Shown: positions 8,028 to 14,636 of the stretch, in pieces | Position numbering within the stretch: position 1 is the first letter of the stretch | Layout: the number at the start of each line of letters is the position of its first letter | NCBI GenBank assembly: GCA_016282215.1 | Contig: JAEEKC010000011.1 | Coordinates: forward strand, 1 to 20,611 | Source of the DNA: Lachnospiraceae bacterium | Lineage (GTDB): Bacteria; Bacillota; Clostridia; Lachnospirales; Lachnospiraceae | Length of the DNA: 20,611 nucleotides | Direction of reading: 5' to 3' | Notes under the pieces: generated by a model | The model's database searches: none | What the model was told of the DNA's origin: nothing | What the model saw: only the letters and a program-made list of their open reading frames with translations | Program-made: the position numbers and the translations under genes

Positions 8028-8043
8028 ACAAGGAGGGTTACAT

Positions 8044-8478
8044 ATGAGCGTAAAACAGATTTCCATCTTTCTTGAAAACAAACCGGGAAAAATGTGCGAG
8101 ATGACGGAAGTGCTCGCAGCAAACAAGATCAATATGCGTGCGCTGTCTTTGGCGGAAACCGAAGGCTTCGGTATTGTCCGGATCATCGTGGATGATGTAT
8201 ATGAAGCAACGACGGTTTTGAAGGATGAAAACTATATCAATAAACTGACGAGTGTTGTGGTAGCGCAGATCCCGGATGTACCGGGCGGTCTGAATCAGGT
8301 GCTGAAGGTTTTTGCAAAAGACCAGATCAATCTGAATTATATGTATGCGCTGTCTGCAATTACCAATACCGACAATGCCTATATGGTATTTCGGGTAAAT
8401 GACCATAAAGCGGCGGAAGCGGCGCTGGCAAAAGCCGGGATCCGGGTGGTTACCCAGGAAGAGATATCGGAATTATAA
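8044..8478 (+). CDS. Tandem ACT-domain protein (amino-acid sensor)
   Basis: A 144-residue protein made of two ACT domains. One is roughly residues 3-70 (VKQISIFLENKPGKMCEMTEVLAANKINMRAL). The second is 75-140 (VAQIPDVPGGLNQVLKVFAKDQINLNYMYAL). Both have the beta-alpha-beta-beta-alpha-beta layout and the glycine/proline turn (NKPGKM, DVPGGL) that usually contacts an amino acid ligand. AAGGAGG precedes ATG 8044, which is 16 bases after the ligase gene, so it belongs to the ior-paaK operon. Stand-alone double-ACT proteins are commonly found beside ior/paaK genes in anaerobes. A role as an aromatic amino acid sensor is inferred from this context, not shown. It has no DNA-binding or catalytic domain. 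A strong terminator follows. Confidence 0.88.
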   Translation: MSVKQISIFLENKPGKMCEMTEVLAANKINMRALSLAETEGFGIVRIIVDDVYEATTVLKDENYINKLTSVVVAQIPDVPGGLNQVLKVFAKDQINLNYMYALSAITNTDNAYMVFRVNDHKAAEAALAKAGIRVVTQEEISEL

Positions 8479-8499
8479 AAGTGATTTCATGATGTAGCA

Positions 8500-8528
8500 G
8501 GGGCATGGCTTAGGCTATGCCCCGTTTT
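8500..8528 (+). terminator. Intrinsic terminator of the ior-paaK-ACT operon
   Basis: GGGGCAT (8500-8506) pairs with ATGCCCC (8517-8523), and GC/GC pairs extend the stem inwards. GTTTT follows, with more T-rich sequence after that. It lies 22 bases after the ACT-protein stop codon. Confidence 0.85.
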
Positions 8529-8575
8529 CGTAATGTTTTAACTGTTTTTTACTGTAAGAAATCTATTGCTGAAAG

Positions 8576-9169
8576 ATGATCGGATTTATTTTTGAAAGTA
8601 TCATATTGGGTATTGCGCTTGCCATGGACGCCTTTTCGGTCTCTCTGGCAAACGGTCTGCATGATCCGTATATGAAAAAAACACAGCGTCTGAAGATCGC
8701 AGGCTGTTTTGCGTTTTTTCAGTTTCTGATGCCGATGATCGGATGGCTCTGCATCCATACCATTGTAGAGGCGTTCGCGTTTGTACAGCCGGCGATTCCC
8801 TGGATCGGATTTTTTCTGCTTTTGTTTCTCGGCGGAAAGATGATCGTGGAGGGATGGAAGGAAGACAGGGAAAACTCGGAAAAAGATGCGGAAGACAATG
8901 CGGATGAGAGTACTAATAAAGTTAGCAATCGCTTACTTTTTGTCCAGGGCGTTGCGACCTCCATCGATGCACTCTCTGTTGGCTTTGCCTTTGCAACCTA
9001 TTCGGCGCTTGCCGCGTTTTCGGCTTCCTGCATCATTGCAGCCGTGACGCTCATCATCTGCCTTGGGGGCATTGCCATTGGTCGGAAGTTCGGAATGCTG
9101 TTTGCCGGAAAGGCCTCGATCATGGGAGGGCTGATCCTGATCATCATTGGACTGAAACTGATCCTGTGA
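8576..9169 (+). CDS. mntP: Manganese efflux pump MntP
   Basis: A 197-residue inner-membrane protein with six predicted membrane helices in two homologous halves. It exports Mn2+ in characterised relatives. The internal duplication is visible: ILGIALAMDAFSVSLANG (first half) and FVQGVATSIDALSVGFAFA (second half), each with the conserved aspartate and serine. A charged, acidic cytoplasmic loop (WKEDRENSEKDAEDNADESTNK) links the halves. Length is typical of MntP (about 185-200). The ATG at 8576 opens directly into the first helix but has only a weak upstream purine stretch. The gene stands alone, after a terminator. I see no yybP-ykoY manganese riboswitch in the 97-base gap, so its metal control is not evident. 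Confidence 0.93.
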   Translation: MIGFIFESIILGIALAMDAFSVSLANGLHDPYMKKTQRLKIAGCFAFFQFLMPMIGWLCIHTIVEAFAFVQPAIPWIGFFLLLFLGGKMIVEGWKEDRENSEKDAEDNADESTNKVSNRLLFVQGVATSIDALSVGFAFATYSALAAFSASCIIAAVTLIICLGGIAIGRKFGMLFAGKASIMGGLILIIIGLKLIL

Positions 9170-9225
9170 TAAGTTCATAGATACGATTCACAGACGATAT
9201 GGATTTACTGACCGGATCGTCATGC

Positions 9226-9255
9226 TTGCACGAAACCATTTATTTTTGTTATAAT
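9226..9255 (+). promoter_or_regulatory. Strong extended -10 promoter for the VTC-domain gene
   Basis: TTGCAC (9226-9231), an 18-base spacer and TATAAT (9250-9255) preceded by TGT. The consensus -10 puts the transcript start at about 9261-9263, immediately before the ATG at 9264, which predicts a leaderless or nearly leaderless mRNA. Confidence 0.75.
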
Positions 9256-9263
9256 CCTGAAGT

Positions 9264-9938
9264 ATGAGAACAGATTACAGACATGAGATCAAACATGAGA
9301 TCAGCAGGACAGATATGCTGATTCTGCAAAGCCGCCTGCCGCATCTGATGCAGGCTGACGCCCATGCAAAGGATGGCAGGTACTTTATCCGCAGTCTGTA
9401 TTTTGATACGCCGTCGGATAAGGCGCTCCGGGAAAAGATCGATGGCGTGGACAGGCGGGAGAAGTTCCGTATCCGGTTTTATGACAACGATCCGTCTTTT
9501 ATCAGACTGGAAAAAAAGAGCAAGCTTTCCGGTCTCGGAACAAAAGACAATGCTGCCATGACAAAAGACGAGGTCTTGTCTGTGATCGCAGGGGATACAG
9601 CGTGGATGGCAGAGACGGACCGGCCTCTGATCCGGGAACTGTATGCGAAAATGAAAAATGAGCTTTTAGCGCCGAAGACAGTTGTGGATTATACAAGGCA
9701 GCCGTATACGTATCTGCCGGGAAATGTGAGAGTGACGCTGGATTATGATATCCGGACGGGGCTGGTATCGAAGGATATTTTTAACCCGGACCTTCCGACG
9801 GTACCGGTGGCAGGATCGCCCATCATTCTGGAAGTGAAGTGGGACGGCTTTTTGCCCGAGGTGATCCGCAAGGCGGTGCAGGTTGATGTGAGAGAACAGG
9901 CCTATTCGAAGTATGCGGCATGCAGAGAGTACGATTGA
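9264..9938 (+). CDS. VTC-domain polyphosphate polymerase-like protein
   Basis: A 224-residue soluble protein with the VTC domain (triphosphate-tunnel fold) that in yeast Vtc4 makes polyphosphate from ATP. The fold is recognisable from the alternating basic and acidic strands: YRHEIKHEIS (residues 5-14), RSLYFDT (43-49), KFRIRFYD (67-74), RLEKKSKL (81-88), VTLDYDIRTG (157-166) and LEVKWDG (189-195). The ATG at 9264 gives the standard start just before the YRHE motif. No ribosome binding site exists and the predicted transcript begins at the ATG. A DUF4956 membrane protein follows 63 bases downstream. This pair is common in Clostridia, often with a CotH-like kinase gene, which is absent here. 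Polymerase activity in bacteria remains an inference. Confidence 0.88.
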   Translation: MRTDYRHEIKHEISRTDMLILQSRLPHLMQADAHAKDGRYFIRSLYFDTPSDKALREKIDGVDRREKFRIRFYDNDPSFIRLEKKSKLSGLGTKDNAAMTKDEVLSVIAGDTAWMAETDRPLIRELYAKMKNELLAPKTVVDYTRQPYTYLPGNVRVTLDYDIRTGLVSKDIFNPDLPTVPVAGSPIILEVKWDGFLPEVIRKAVQVDVREQAYSKYAACREYD

Positions 9939-9944
9939 GTGTGG

Positions 9945-9989
9945 AGCCCGGTATGAAAATGCTGAGCCGAAAAGATACTGATCAATTAG
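9945..9989 (+). repeat. Hairpin plus ACTGATCAATT element before the DUF4956 gene
   Basis: CGGTAT (9949-9954), loop GAAA, then ATGCTG (9959-9964) form a six-pair stem with two G-T wobbles. ACTGATCAATTAG follows at 9977-9989, then the GGGAG ribosome binding site. The layout matches the copies before iorB and the MFS gene. Confidence 0.65.
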
Positions 9990-10001
9990 GGAGAATAAAT
10001 T

Positions 10002-10673
10002 ATGACATTCAGCGATATTTTCAAATCGAGTTTTCTGGAAAATATAAGCAGTGTGAGCATTCTTGACATGGTGATCGCCATCGCACTGGCCTATTGCGTG
10101 GGAATGCTGATCTTTTTTGTTTATAAAAAGACCTGCAGCGCTGTGATGTACTCGTCCAGCTTCGGTGTGACGCTGATCGCGCTGACAATGATCACCACGG
10201 TTGTGATCCTGGCGGTTACCAGTAATGTGGTACTTTCCCTCGGTATGGTCGGCGCCCTTTCCATCGTCAGATTTCGTACCGCCATCAAGGAACCCCTGGA
10301 TATCGCTTATCTTTTCTGGTCCATCGCGGCAGGCATTGTTCTGGCGGCGGGGCTGATCCCGCTGGCGGTATTCGGATCGCTGATGATCGCAGTGGTCCTG
10401 CTTTGCTTTGTCAATCAGAAGCCCCATGTCAATCCGTATATCATTGTGCTGCGGTGCGAGGATAAGGAGGCGGAGAAGAAGGCAACGGAGTATGTAAAGG
10501 CGCAGGTTAAGAAGATGAGCGTCAAGAGTAAGACGGTGCAGAAGGGGATGATCGAGCTGAATCTGGATGTCAGGCTGAAGGATGAAGATACGGATTTCAT
10601 CAATGAACTGGCTGAGATGGAAAAGGTCAGCAGTGCCGTGCTGGTAAGTTATAATGGGGAGTTTCTGGGATAG
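10002..10673 (+). CDS. DUF4956 membrane protein
   Basis: A 223-residue integral membrane protein. After a short polar start, about four hydrophobic segments are visible: residues ~20-42 (ILDMVIAIALAYCVGMLIFFVY), ~53-76, ~78-90 running into the conserved LGMVGALSIVRFRTAIKEPLDIAYLFW block, and ~105-137. A cytoplasmic C-terminal domain of about 85 residues (beta-alpha pattern, many lysines) follows. The GALSIVRFRT...DIAYLFW stretch is the hallmark of DUF4956. Function is unknown. The constant pairing with VTC-domain genes suggests a membrane partner in polyphosphate or surface-related metabolism. The start is supported by GGGAG about ten bases upstream. The gene is preceded by an ACTGATCAATT element and closed by a bidirectional terminator. 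Confidence 0.88.
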   Translation: MTFSDIFKSSFLENISSVSILDMVIAIALAYCVGMLIFFVYKKTCSAVMYSSSFGVTLIALTMITTVVILAVTSNVVLSLGMVGALSIVRFRTAIKEPLDIAYLFWSIAAGIVLAAGLIPLAVFGSLMIAVVLLCFVNQKPHVNPYIIVLRCEDKEAEKKATEYVKAQVKKMSVKSKTVQKGMIELNLDVRLKDEDTDFINELAEMEKVSSAVLVSYNGEFLG

Positions 10674-10677
10674 GAGG

Positions 10678-10696
10678 ATTTCTGCTTCGCAGAAAT
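10678..10696 (+). repeat. Short perfect hairpin after the DUF4956 gene
   Basis: ATTTCTGC and GCAGAAAT flank a TTC loop, five bases after the DUF4956 stop codon. There is no T-run, so termination is more likely at the larger hairpin that follows. It could protect the 3' end of the mRNA. Confidence 0.5.
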
Positions 10697-10703
10697 GATT
10701 ACG

Positions 10704-10753
10704 AAAAAAACGCCGTTCCCTGCAAGCAAGCTTGCGGGAGACGGCGTTTTTTC
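10704..10753. terminator. Bidirectional terminator between DUF4956 and glnA
   Basis: AAAAAACGCCGT (10705-10716) pairs with ACGGCGTTTTTT (10741-10752), and an inner stem GCAAGC/GCTTGC extends it. The long A-run on one side and T-run on the other make it work for both the plus-strand DUF4956 transcript and the minus-strand glnA transcript, which converge here. Confidence 0.92.
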
Positions 10754-10767
10754 GCAATCACTGTGAA

Positions 10768-12198
10768 TCATAAATCGTAGTAATAAGCAAACTCTGCCGG
10801 ATGAGGAATTCTTGAGATCTCATCATTTGCTTTGCGGGTGCGGCTGATCAGCTGATCGAGGAGTCTCTGCGGGAAGACGCCGCCCTTGGTCAGGTAGTCG
10901 TGATCCGCCTCGAGGGCATCAAGTGCTTCGCCAAGTGTTGTGGGAAGGCCTGTGAGTTTTGCTTTTTCTTCTTCCGGAAGGTCGAAGAGGTTGAAGTCGT
11001 AAGGGCCCCAGCCGGCTTTATGGGGATCGATCTTCTTTTCGATGCCGTCAAGACCTGCCATGAGGATCGCGGAATATGCATAGTAAGGATTGCAGGTAGC
11101 GTCCGGATTGCGAAGCTCGAAACGTTTGGTTTCGGGCGTTTTTGCGTAAGCAGGGATACGGATCACGGCGCTGCGGTTTGCCATGGCATAGCCGATGGTC
11201 ACTGGTGCTTCGAATCCGGGCACTAGCCGCTTATAAGAGTTGGTGGAAGGATTGGTGATGGCGCAAAGCGAACGGGCATGTGTCAGAAGACCGCCCATGA
11301 AGTAGTGCGCTTTTTTGGAAAGCTGGGCATAGCCGTTTTTGTCGTAAAAGACGGGTTTTCCGTTTTTGAACAGGAGCATATGAACGTGCATGCCGTTGCC
11401 GGCTTCGCCGCCAAGGGGCTTGGGCATGAAGGTTGCGGTGCGTCCGTCCAGAACGGCTTCGTTTTTGATGATGTATTTTGCGCTCATGGTATCATCGGCA
11501 AGTTTTAACATATCGCCGAGTTCTACCTCGATCTCCATCTGTCCGCTTCCGCCGACTTCCGGATGATGATATTTGACATCGATGCCCCAGTCCTTCATGG
11601 ACATGCACATGCGGCTGCGAAGGTCCGCGTTGACATCCATCGGAAGGGAAGTGTGATATCCTTTGTGGGGATGAACCTGATAACCGAAGTTGTTATCCTC
11701 ATCATCAGAAGCCCAGCCGGCCTGGGAAGAGAAAAGCTCAGAGGAAACGTGATGGGAATCGATATTGTAGTACAGACTGTCAAAAATATAAAACTCATAT
11801 TCCGGACCGATCAGCATTTTATCCGCCACGCCCTGTTCCTTCATATATTCGAGGGCGCGGATGGCAACGTTTCTCGGATACTGGTCAAAAGGTCTGTTAT
11901 TGGGAAGATCGATGATGCGTACGTCACCGATCATGGAAAGCGTGGGCACTTCAGCATAGGTGTCCACAACAGCGGAATCAAGAACGGGGATGAAAACCAT
12001 GTCACTGTTTTCAACCGGCGCATACCCATAGTTGGAACCGTCAAAGCCGATGCCATGTTCCATGGTGCTTTCCGTCAGCCTTTCTGCCGGGATGGAAAGG
12101 TGCCTCCATCTGCCGTCAATGTCGGTCAGTTTGAAGTCCACGAAGGCGATATCCTCCTCCGCGATGAGTTTCTGAATGTCTTTTAGCGTCTTTGCCAT
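10768..12198 (-). CDS. glnA: Glutamine synthetase, type I
   Basis: A 476-residue dodecameric enzyme that makes glutamine from glutamate, ammonia and ATP. The beta-grasp and catalytic domains are complete: GFDGSNYGYAPVENSDM, GPEYEFYIFD, GSGQMEIEVELG, GNGMHVHMLLF, NSYKRLVPGFEAPV, NRSAVIRIP and KRFELRNPDATCNPY. A GSI-beta-like insertion follows GPEYEFYIFD (about residues 150-175). The loop that carries the adenylylated tyrosine in enterobacteria (NLYDLP) reads NLFDLP here, with Phe405, so covalent adenylylation is not expected. The start ATG has AAAGGAGG about eight bases upstream on the minus strand. The gene is monocistronic, transcribed opposite to the response-regulator gene, and ends at the shared terminator. 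Confidence 0.97.
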   Translation of the reverse strand: MAKTLKDIQKLIAEEDIAFVDFKLTDIDGRWRHLSIPAERLTESTMEHGIGFDGSNYGYAPVENSDMVFIPVLDSAVVDTYAEVPTLSMIGDVRIIDLPNNRPFDQYPRNVAIRALEYMKEQGVADKMLIGPEYEFYIFDSLYYNIDSHHVSSELFSSQAGWASDDEDNNFGYQVHPHKGYHTSLPMDVNADLRSRMCMSMKDWGIDVKYHHPEVGGSGQMEIEVELGDMLKLADDTMSAKYIIKNEAVLDGRTATFMPKPLGGEAGNGMHVHMLLFKNGKPVFYDKNGYAQLSKKAHYFMGGLLTHARSLCAITNPSTNSYKRLVPGFEAPVTIGYAMANRSAVIRIPAYAKTPETKRFELRNPDATCNPYYAYSAILMAGLDGIEKKIDPHKAGWGPYDFNLFDLPEEEKAKLTGLPTTLGEALDALEADHDYLTKGGVFPQRLLDQLISRTRKANDEISRIPHPAEFAYYYDL

Positions 12199-12236
12199 TG
12201 AACATTTCCTCCTTTATGATCGCATTTATTTTTTAT

Positions 12237-12256
12237 CGGTACTGCGCGCAATACCG
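12237..12256 (-). promoter_or_regulatory. Perfect-arm inverted repeat at the start of the glnA transcript
   Basis: CGGTA and TACCG surround a TGCGCGCA core, giving a 20-base near-palindrome with one G-T-type mismatch pair. With a glnA -10 at 12265-12270 the mRNA would begin at about 12258, so the structure sits on the first transcribed bases. There is no T-run in either direction, so it is not a terminator. It could be a 5' stabilising hairpin or a protein-binding operator. It does not match the GlnR consensus I know. Confidence 0.55.
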
Positions 12257-12264
12257 ACAAGAAA

Positions 12265-12294
12265 AGTATATCTTATCGATCGTGGTGAAGGCAA
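12265..12294 (-). promoter_or_regulatory. Predicted glnA promoter
   Basis: On the minus strand, TTGCCT (12294-12289) and TATACT (12270-12265) are separated by 18 bases. The leader to the ATG at 12198 is about 60 nt. Confidence 0.65.
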
Positions 12295-12353
12295 GTGGAA
12301 ATGTGAGTTGGATCAGACTGTGAATAGTAACTACGAAAAACGCATGAAAATAT

Positions 12354-12382
12354 TTGCGACATTGACACGTTTGTGATAGAAT
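12354..12382 (+). promoter_or_regulatory. Predicted promoter of the REC-EAL gene, extended -10
   Basis: TTGCGA (12354-12359), a 17-base spacer, then TAGAAT (12377-12382) preceded by TGA. A consensus TTGACA lies in the spacer at 12362-12367 but is too close to the -10 to serve as its -35. The 256-base gap also holds the glnA promoter on the other strand; the two do not overlap. Confidence 0.65.
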
Positions 12383-12454
12383 ATCATTTGTATCATCATG
12401 CCTATCGGCGGATTATGATCGAGAAGGGGCAAATTCGGGAAGGGAAAGAAGCGG

Positions 12455-14137
12455 ATGGACAGGAGACTGAAGTATTCGGAACACTCCAAAAAACTGGTTC
12501 TGGTTGTGGATGATGAAAGCGTCAACAGACAGATGCTGGGGTATATCGTCAGTTCGGAATATGAAGTGATCTATGCGGAAAACGGTGTGGATGCTTTGGA
12601 AAAGATCCATTCCTTCCAGGATACGCTGAGCATGATCCTGCTGGATCTGCTGATGCCCGGGATGAACGGTTTCGAACTTCTGGAGATCTTAAAATCCGAT
12701 GAAAACCTGCGGCAGATCCCGGTGATCGTCCTGACCTCGGAAAAGGATGCGGAAGTCAGATCCCTCAAACTGGGGGCGGCTGATTTTATCACCAAGCCTT
12801 ATGATATGCCGGAAGTGATCATGGCCAGGATCGGCCGGATCATTGAGCTGGCGGAAGACCGCATGATCATCATGCACACAGAACGCGATGAACTGACAGG
12901 TCTTTATACCAAAGATTATTTCATGGAGTATTGCGCAGAGCTTGACCAGTTTTATCCGGACTGGGAGATGGATGCAGTTGCTGTGGACATCGAGCATTTC
13001 CATCTGGTAAACGAACTCCATGGCAGATATTATGGGGACAGGGTTCTTTCCCTTCTGGCGGAAAGCCTGCGCCAGGTGCTTTCCGAAGATGCGGATGGCT
13101 ATGTGTGCCGCTATGAAGCGGACATGTTTTATATGTACTGCACCCATATGGATTCTTATGAAAAAGTGGAGCAGAGGATCGCGGAAGCGCTGAAGGATAT
13201 GCTGCATACCGACAGGATCCGCGTCAGGTACGGCGTGTATCCGAAGGTGGACAGAGAAGTGGAGATGGCACAGCGCTTTGACCGCGCGAGACTTGCCTGC
13301 AACCGTATCCGGAACAACTTCATGCAGTCCATTGCATATTATGATACGGAGATCCATGATACTTCCATCTTTGAGGAAAAACTGATCCATGATATCCGCG
13401 GGGGCCTCGAAAGAGGAGACCTGATCGTTTATTATCAGCCAAAATACAACGTGCAGGGAGACAAACCGGTTCTTGCCAGCGCAGAGGCACTGATCCGCTG
13501 GAAGCATCCGGAGCTTGGCATGATCTCACCGGGAGCATTTATCCCCTTGTTTGAGAATAATGGTCTGATCCAATTATTGGATCATTATGTCTGGGAGAAG
13601 GCTGCTGCCCAGATCCATGAATGGAAGCAAAAGTACGGAAAATCGGTTCCGGTATCAGTCAATGTGTCAAGGATCGATCTTTATGAACCAAAGCTGGAGG
13701 ACAGGCTGCTTGAACTTTTGAAAAAAGAGGAGATCGAACCTGCTGATTATCTGCTTGAGATCACGGAATCTGCGTATGCGGAGGATTCCGGCCATCTGAT
13801 CGATGTGGTTTCGCGTCTGCGTTCCCGCGGCTTCAGGGTGGAAATGGATGATTTCGGAAGCGGTTATTCTTCTTTGAATATGCTGACGACTCTTCCTATC
13901 GATGCATTGAAAATGGATATGAAATTTGTCCGTCATGTGCATGAGGATGTCAAGAGCCAGCGTATGATCGAACTTGTCATTGAGATTGCAGATTATCTTT
14001 CTGTTCCGGTGATAGCCGAGGGCGTGGAGGAAGAGGAGCAGGTGCAGATCCTGAAGGACGCAGGATGCCAGATCATTCAGGGGTATTTTTTCTCGAGGCC
14101 GCTTCCCCCGGAGGAATTTGAAAAACTGCTTTTGTAG
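12455..14137 (+). CDS. Response regulator with degenerate GGDEF and intact EAL domain (c-di-GMP phosphodiesterase)
   Basis: A 560-residue cytoplasmic protein with three domains. The N-terminal receiver (residues ~13-130) has D19/D20, phospho-acceptor D64 (LLDLLMP), T94/S95 and K114. The GGDEF-fold domain (~140-300) reads EADMF (221-225) in place of the GGDEF motif, so cyclase activity is unlikely; it may bind GTP or regulate. The EAL domain (~305-560) keeps every expected residue: E344 of EAL, N403, E435, D465-D466 of DDFGSG, K486, E522 and Q542. The predicted reaction is c-di-GMP to pGpG, switched by phosphorylation. The start has a GGGAAAGAAG stretch upstream. An Hpt gene follows 19 bases later, a likely phosphodonor or shuttle. 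No histidine kinase is in the window. Confidence 0.95.
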   Translation: MDRRLKYSEHSKKLVLVVDDESVNRQMLGYIVSSEYEVIYAENGVDALEKIHSFQDTLSMILLDLLMPGMNGFELLEILKSDENLRQIPVIVLTSEKDAEVRSLKLGAADFITKPYDMPEVIMARIGRIIELAEDRMIIMHTERDELTGLYTKDYFMEYCAELDQFYPDWEMDAVAVDIEHFHLVNELHGRYYGDRVLSLLAESLRQVLSEDADGYVCRYEADMFYMYCTHMDSYEKVEQRIAEALKDMLHTDRIRVRYGVYPKVDREVEMAQRFDRARLACNRIRNNFMQSIAYYDTEIHDTSIFEEKLIHDIRGGLERGDLIVYYQPKYNVQGDKPVLASAEALIRWKHPELGMISPGAFIPLFENNGLIQLLDHYVWEKAAAQIHEWKQKYGKSVPVSVNVSRIDLYEPKLEDRLLELLKKEEIEPADYLLEITESAYAEDSGHLIDVVSRLRSRGFRVEMDDFGSGYSSLNMLTTLPIDALKMDMKFVRHVHEDVKSQRMIELVIEIADYLSVPVIAEGVEEEEQVQILKDAGCQIIQGYFFSRPLPPEEFEKLLL

Positions 14138-14156
14138 GTTATTTTGGAGGATGGAT

Positions 14157-14501
14157 ATGTTAACGATTGATGCGCTTAAGAGCTTTGGAGCGGATACGGA
14201 TGACGGTGTCGGCAGATGCTTTGGGAATGCTGATTTTTATTTAAAACTGGTAAAAACCGTTCCCGGCGAGCAGAAGTTTGATGAACTGTCTTCTATGTTG
14301 TCTGCGGGTGATCTGGATAAGGCATTTGAGCATGCCCATGCGCTCAAAGGCGTTCTGGCCAACCTGTCGCTGACGCCGATATTAGATCCCATGGTTGAGA
14401 TCACGGAGAATCTGCGCAGCAGAAAGCAGATGGATTATACGCCGCTGATGGATACGGTGATGGAGAAGAGGGAAGAGCTGAAAAAGATCTGCGAAGAGTA
14501 G
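14157..14501 (+). CDS. Hpt (histidine phosphotransfer) domain protein
   Basis: A 114-residue all-helical phosphotransfer protein. The signature AHALKGVLANL (predicted phospho-histidine H61) matches the Hpt active-site helix AHxLKGxxxxL. I chose ATG 14157 because GGAGG at 14146-14150 lies six bases upstream. The in-frame ATG at 14151 abuts the GGAGG, and the longer open frame would overlap the EAL gene. With this start the Hpt fold begins at once (MLTIDALKSFGADTDDGVGRCFGN). It lies 19 bases after the REC-EAL gene, so the two are probably co-transcribed and pass phosphate between them. The donor kinase must be encoded elsewhere. Confidence 0.9.
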   Translation: MLTIDALKSFGADTDDGVGRCFGNADFYLKLVKTVPGEQKFDELSSMLSAGDLDKAFEHAHALKGVLANLSLTPILDPMVEITENLRSRKQMDYTPLMDTVMEKREELKKICEE

Positions 14502-14578
14502 TTATCAAAAGGATCATGATATCGACATGAATTTCGTGCCGGTTTATGAAATATAAAGTTTTAAATAAAGCAGGATGG

Positions 14579-14619
14579 AGCCCGGTAAAAACCGGAGTGA
14601 CAGACTGCTGATCAATTGG
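14579..14619 (+). repeat. Hairpin plus CTGATCAATT element before the MFS gene
   Basis: CCGGT (14582-14586), loop AAAA, ACCGG (14591-14595), then CTGATCAATTGG at 14608-14619 and the AGGAAGG ribosome binding site. It shares its order and spacing with the elements before iorB and DUF4956. The stem is perfect here although the sequence differs. The rest of the 135-base gap (14502-14578) shows no clear promoter or terminator. Confidence 0.65.
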
Positions 14620-14636
14620 AAGGAAGGTAAGAAAAA

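Noticed and set aside
8479..8575. yybP-ykoY manganese riboswitch ahead of mntP
   Set aside because: The gap is mostly the operon terminator, with only about 50 bases left, too short and lacking the motif.
10695..10766. Small open frame starting ATG 10695 after a GGAGG at 10673
   Set aside because: It runs through the bidirectional terminator, the ribosome binding site is too far unless the hairpin folds, and the peptide shows no family features.
11563..12186. Long plus-strand open frame antisense to glnA
   Set aside because: It is a shadow of the glnA codon pattern; the encoded sequence resembles no protein family.
12362..12387. TTGACA at 12362 as the -35 of the REC-EAL promoter
   Set aside because: Only 9 bases separate it from TAGAAT; TTGCGA at 12354 has the correct 17-base spacing.
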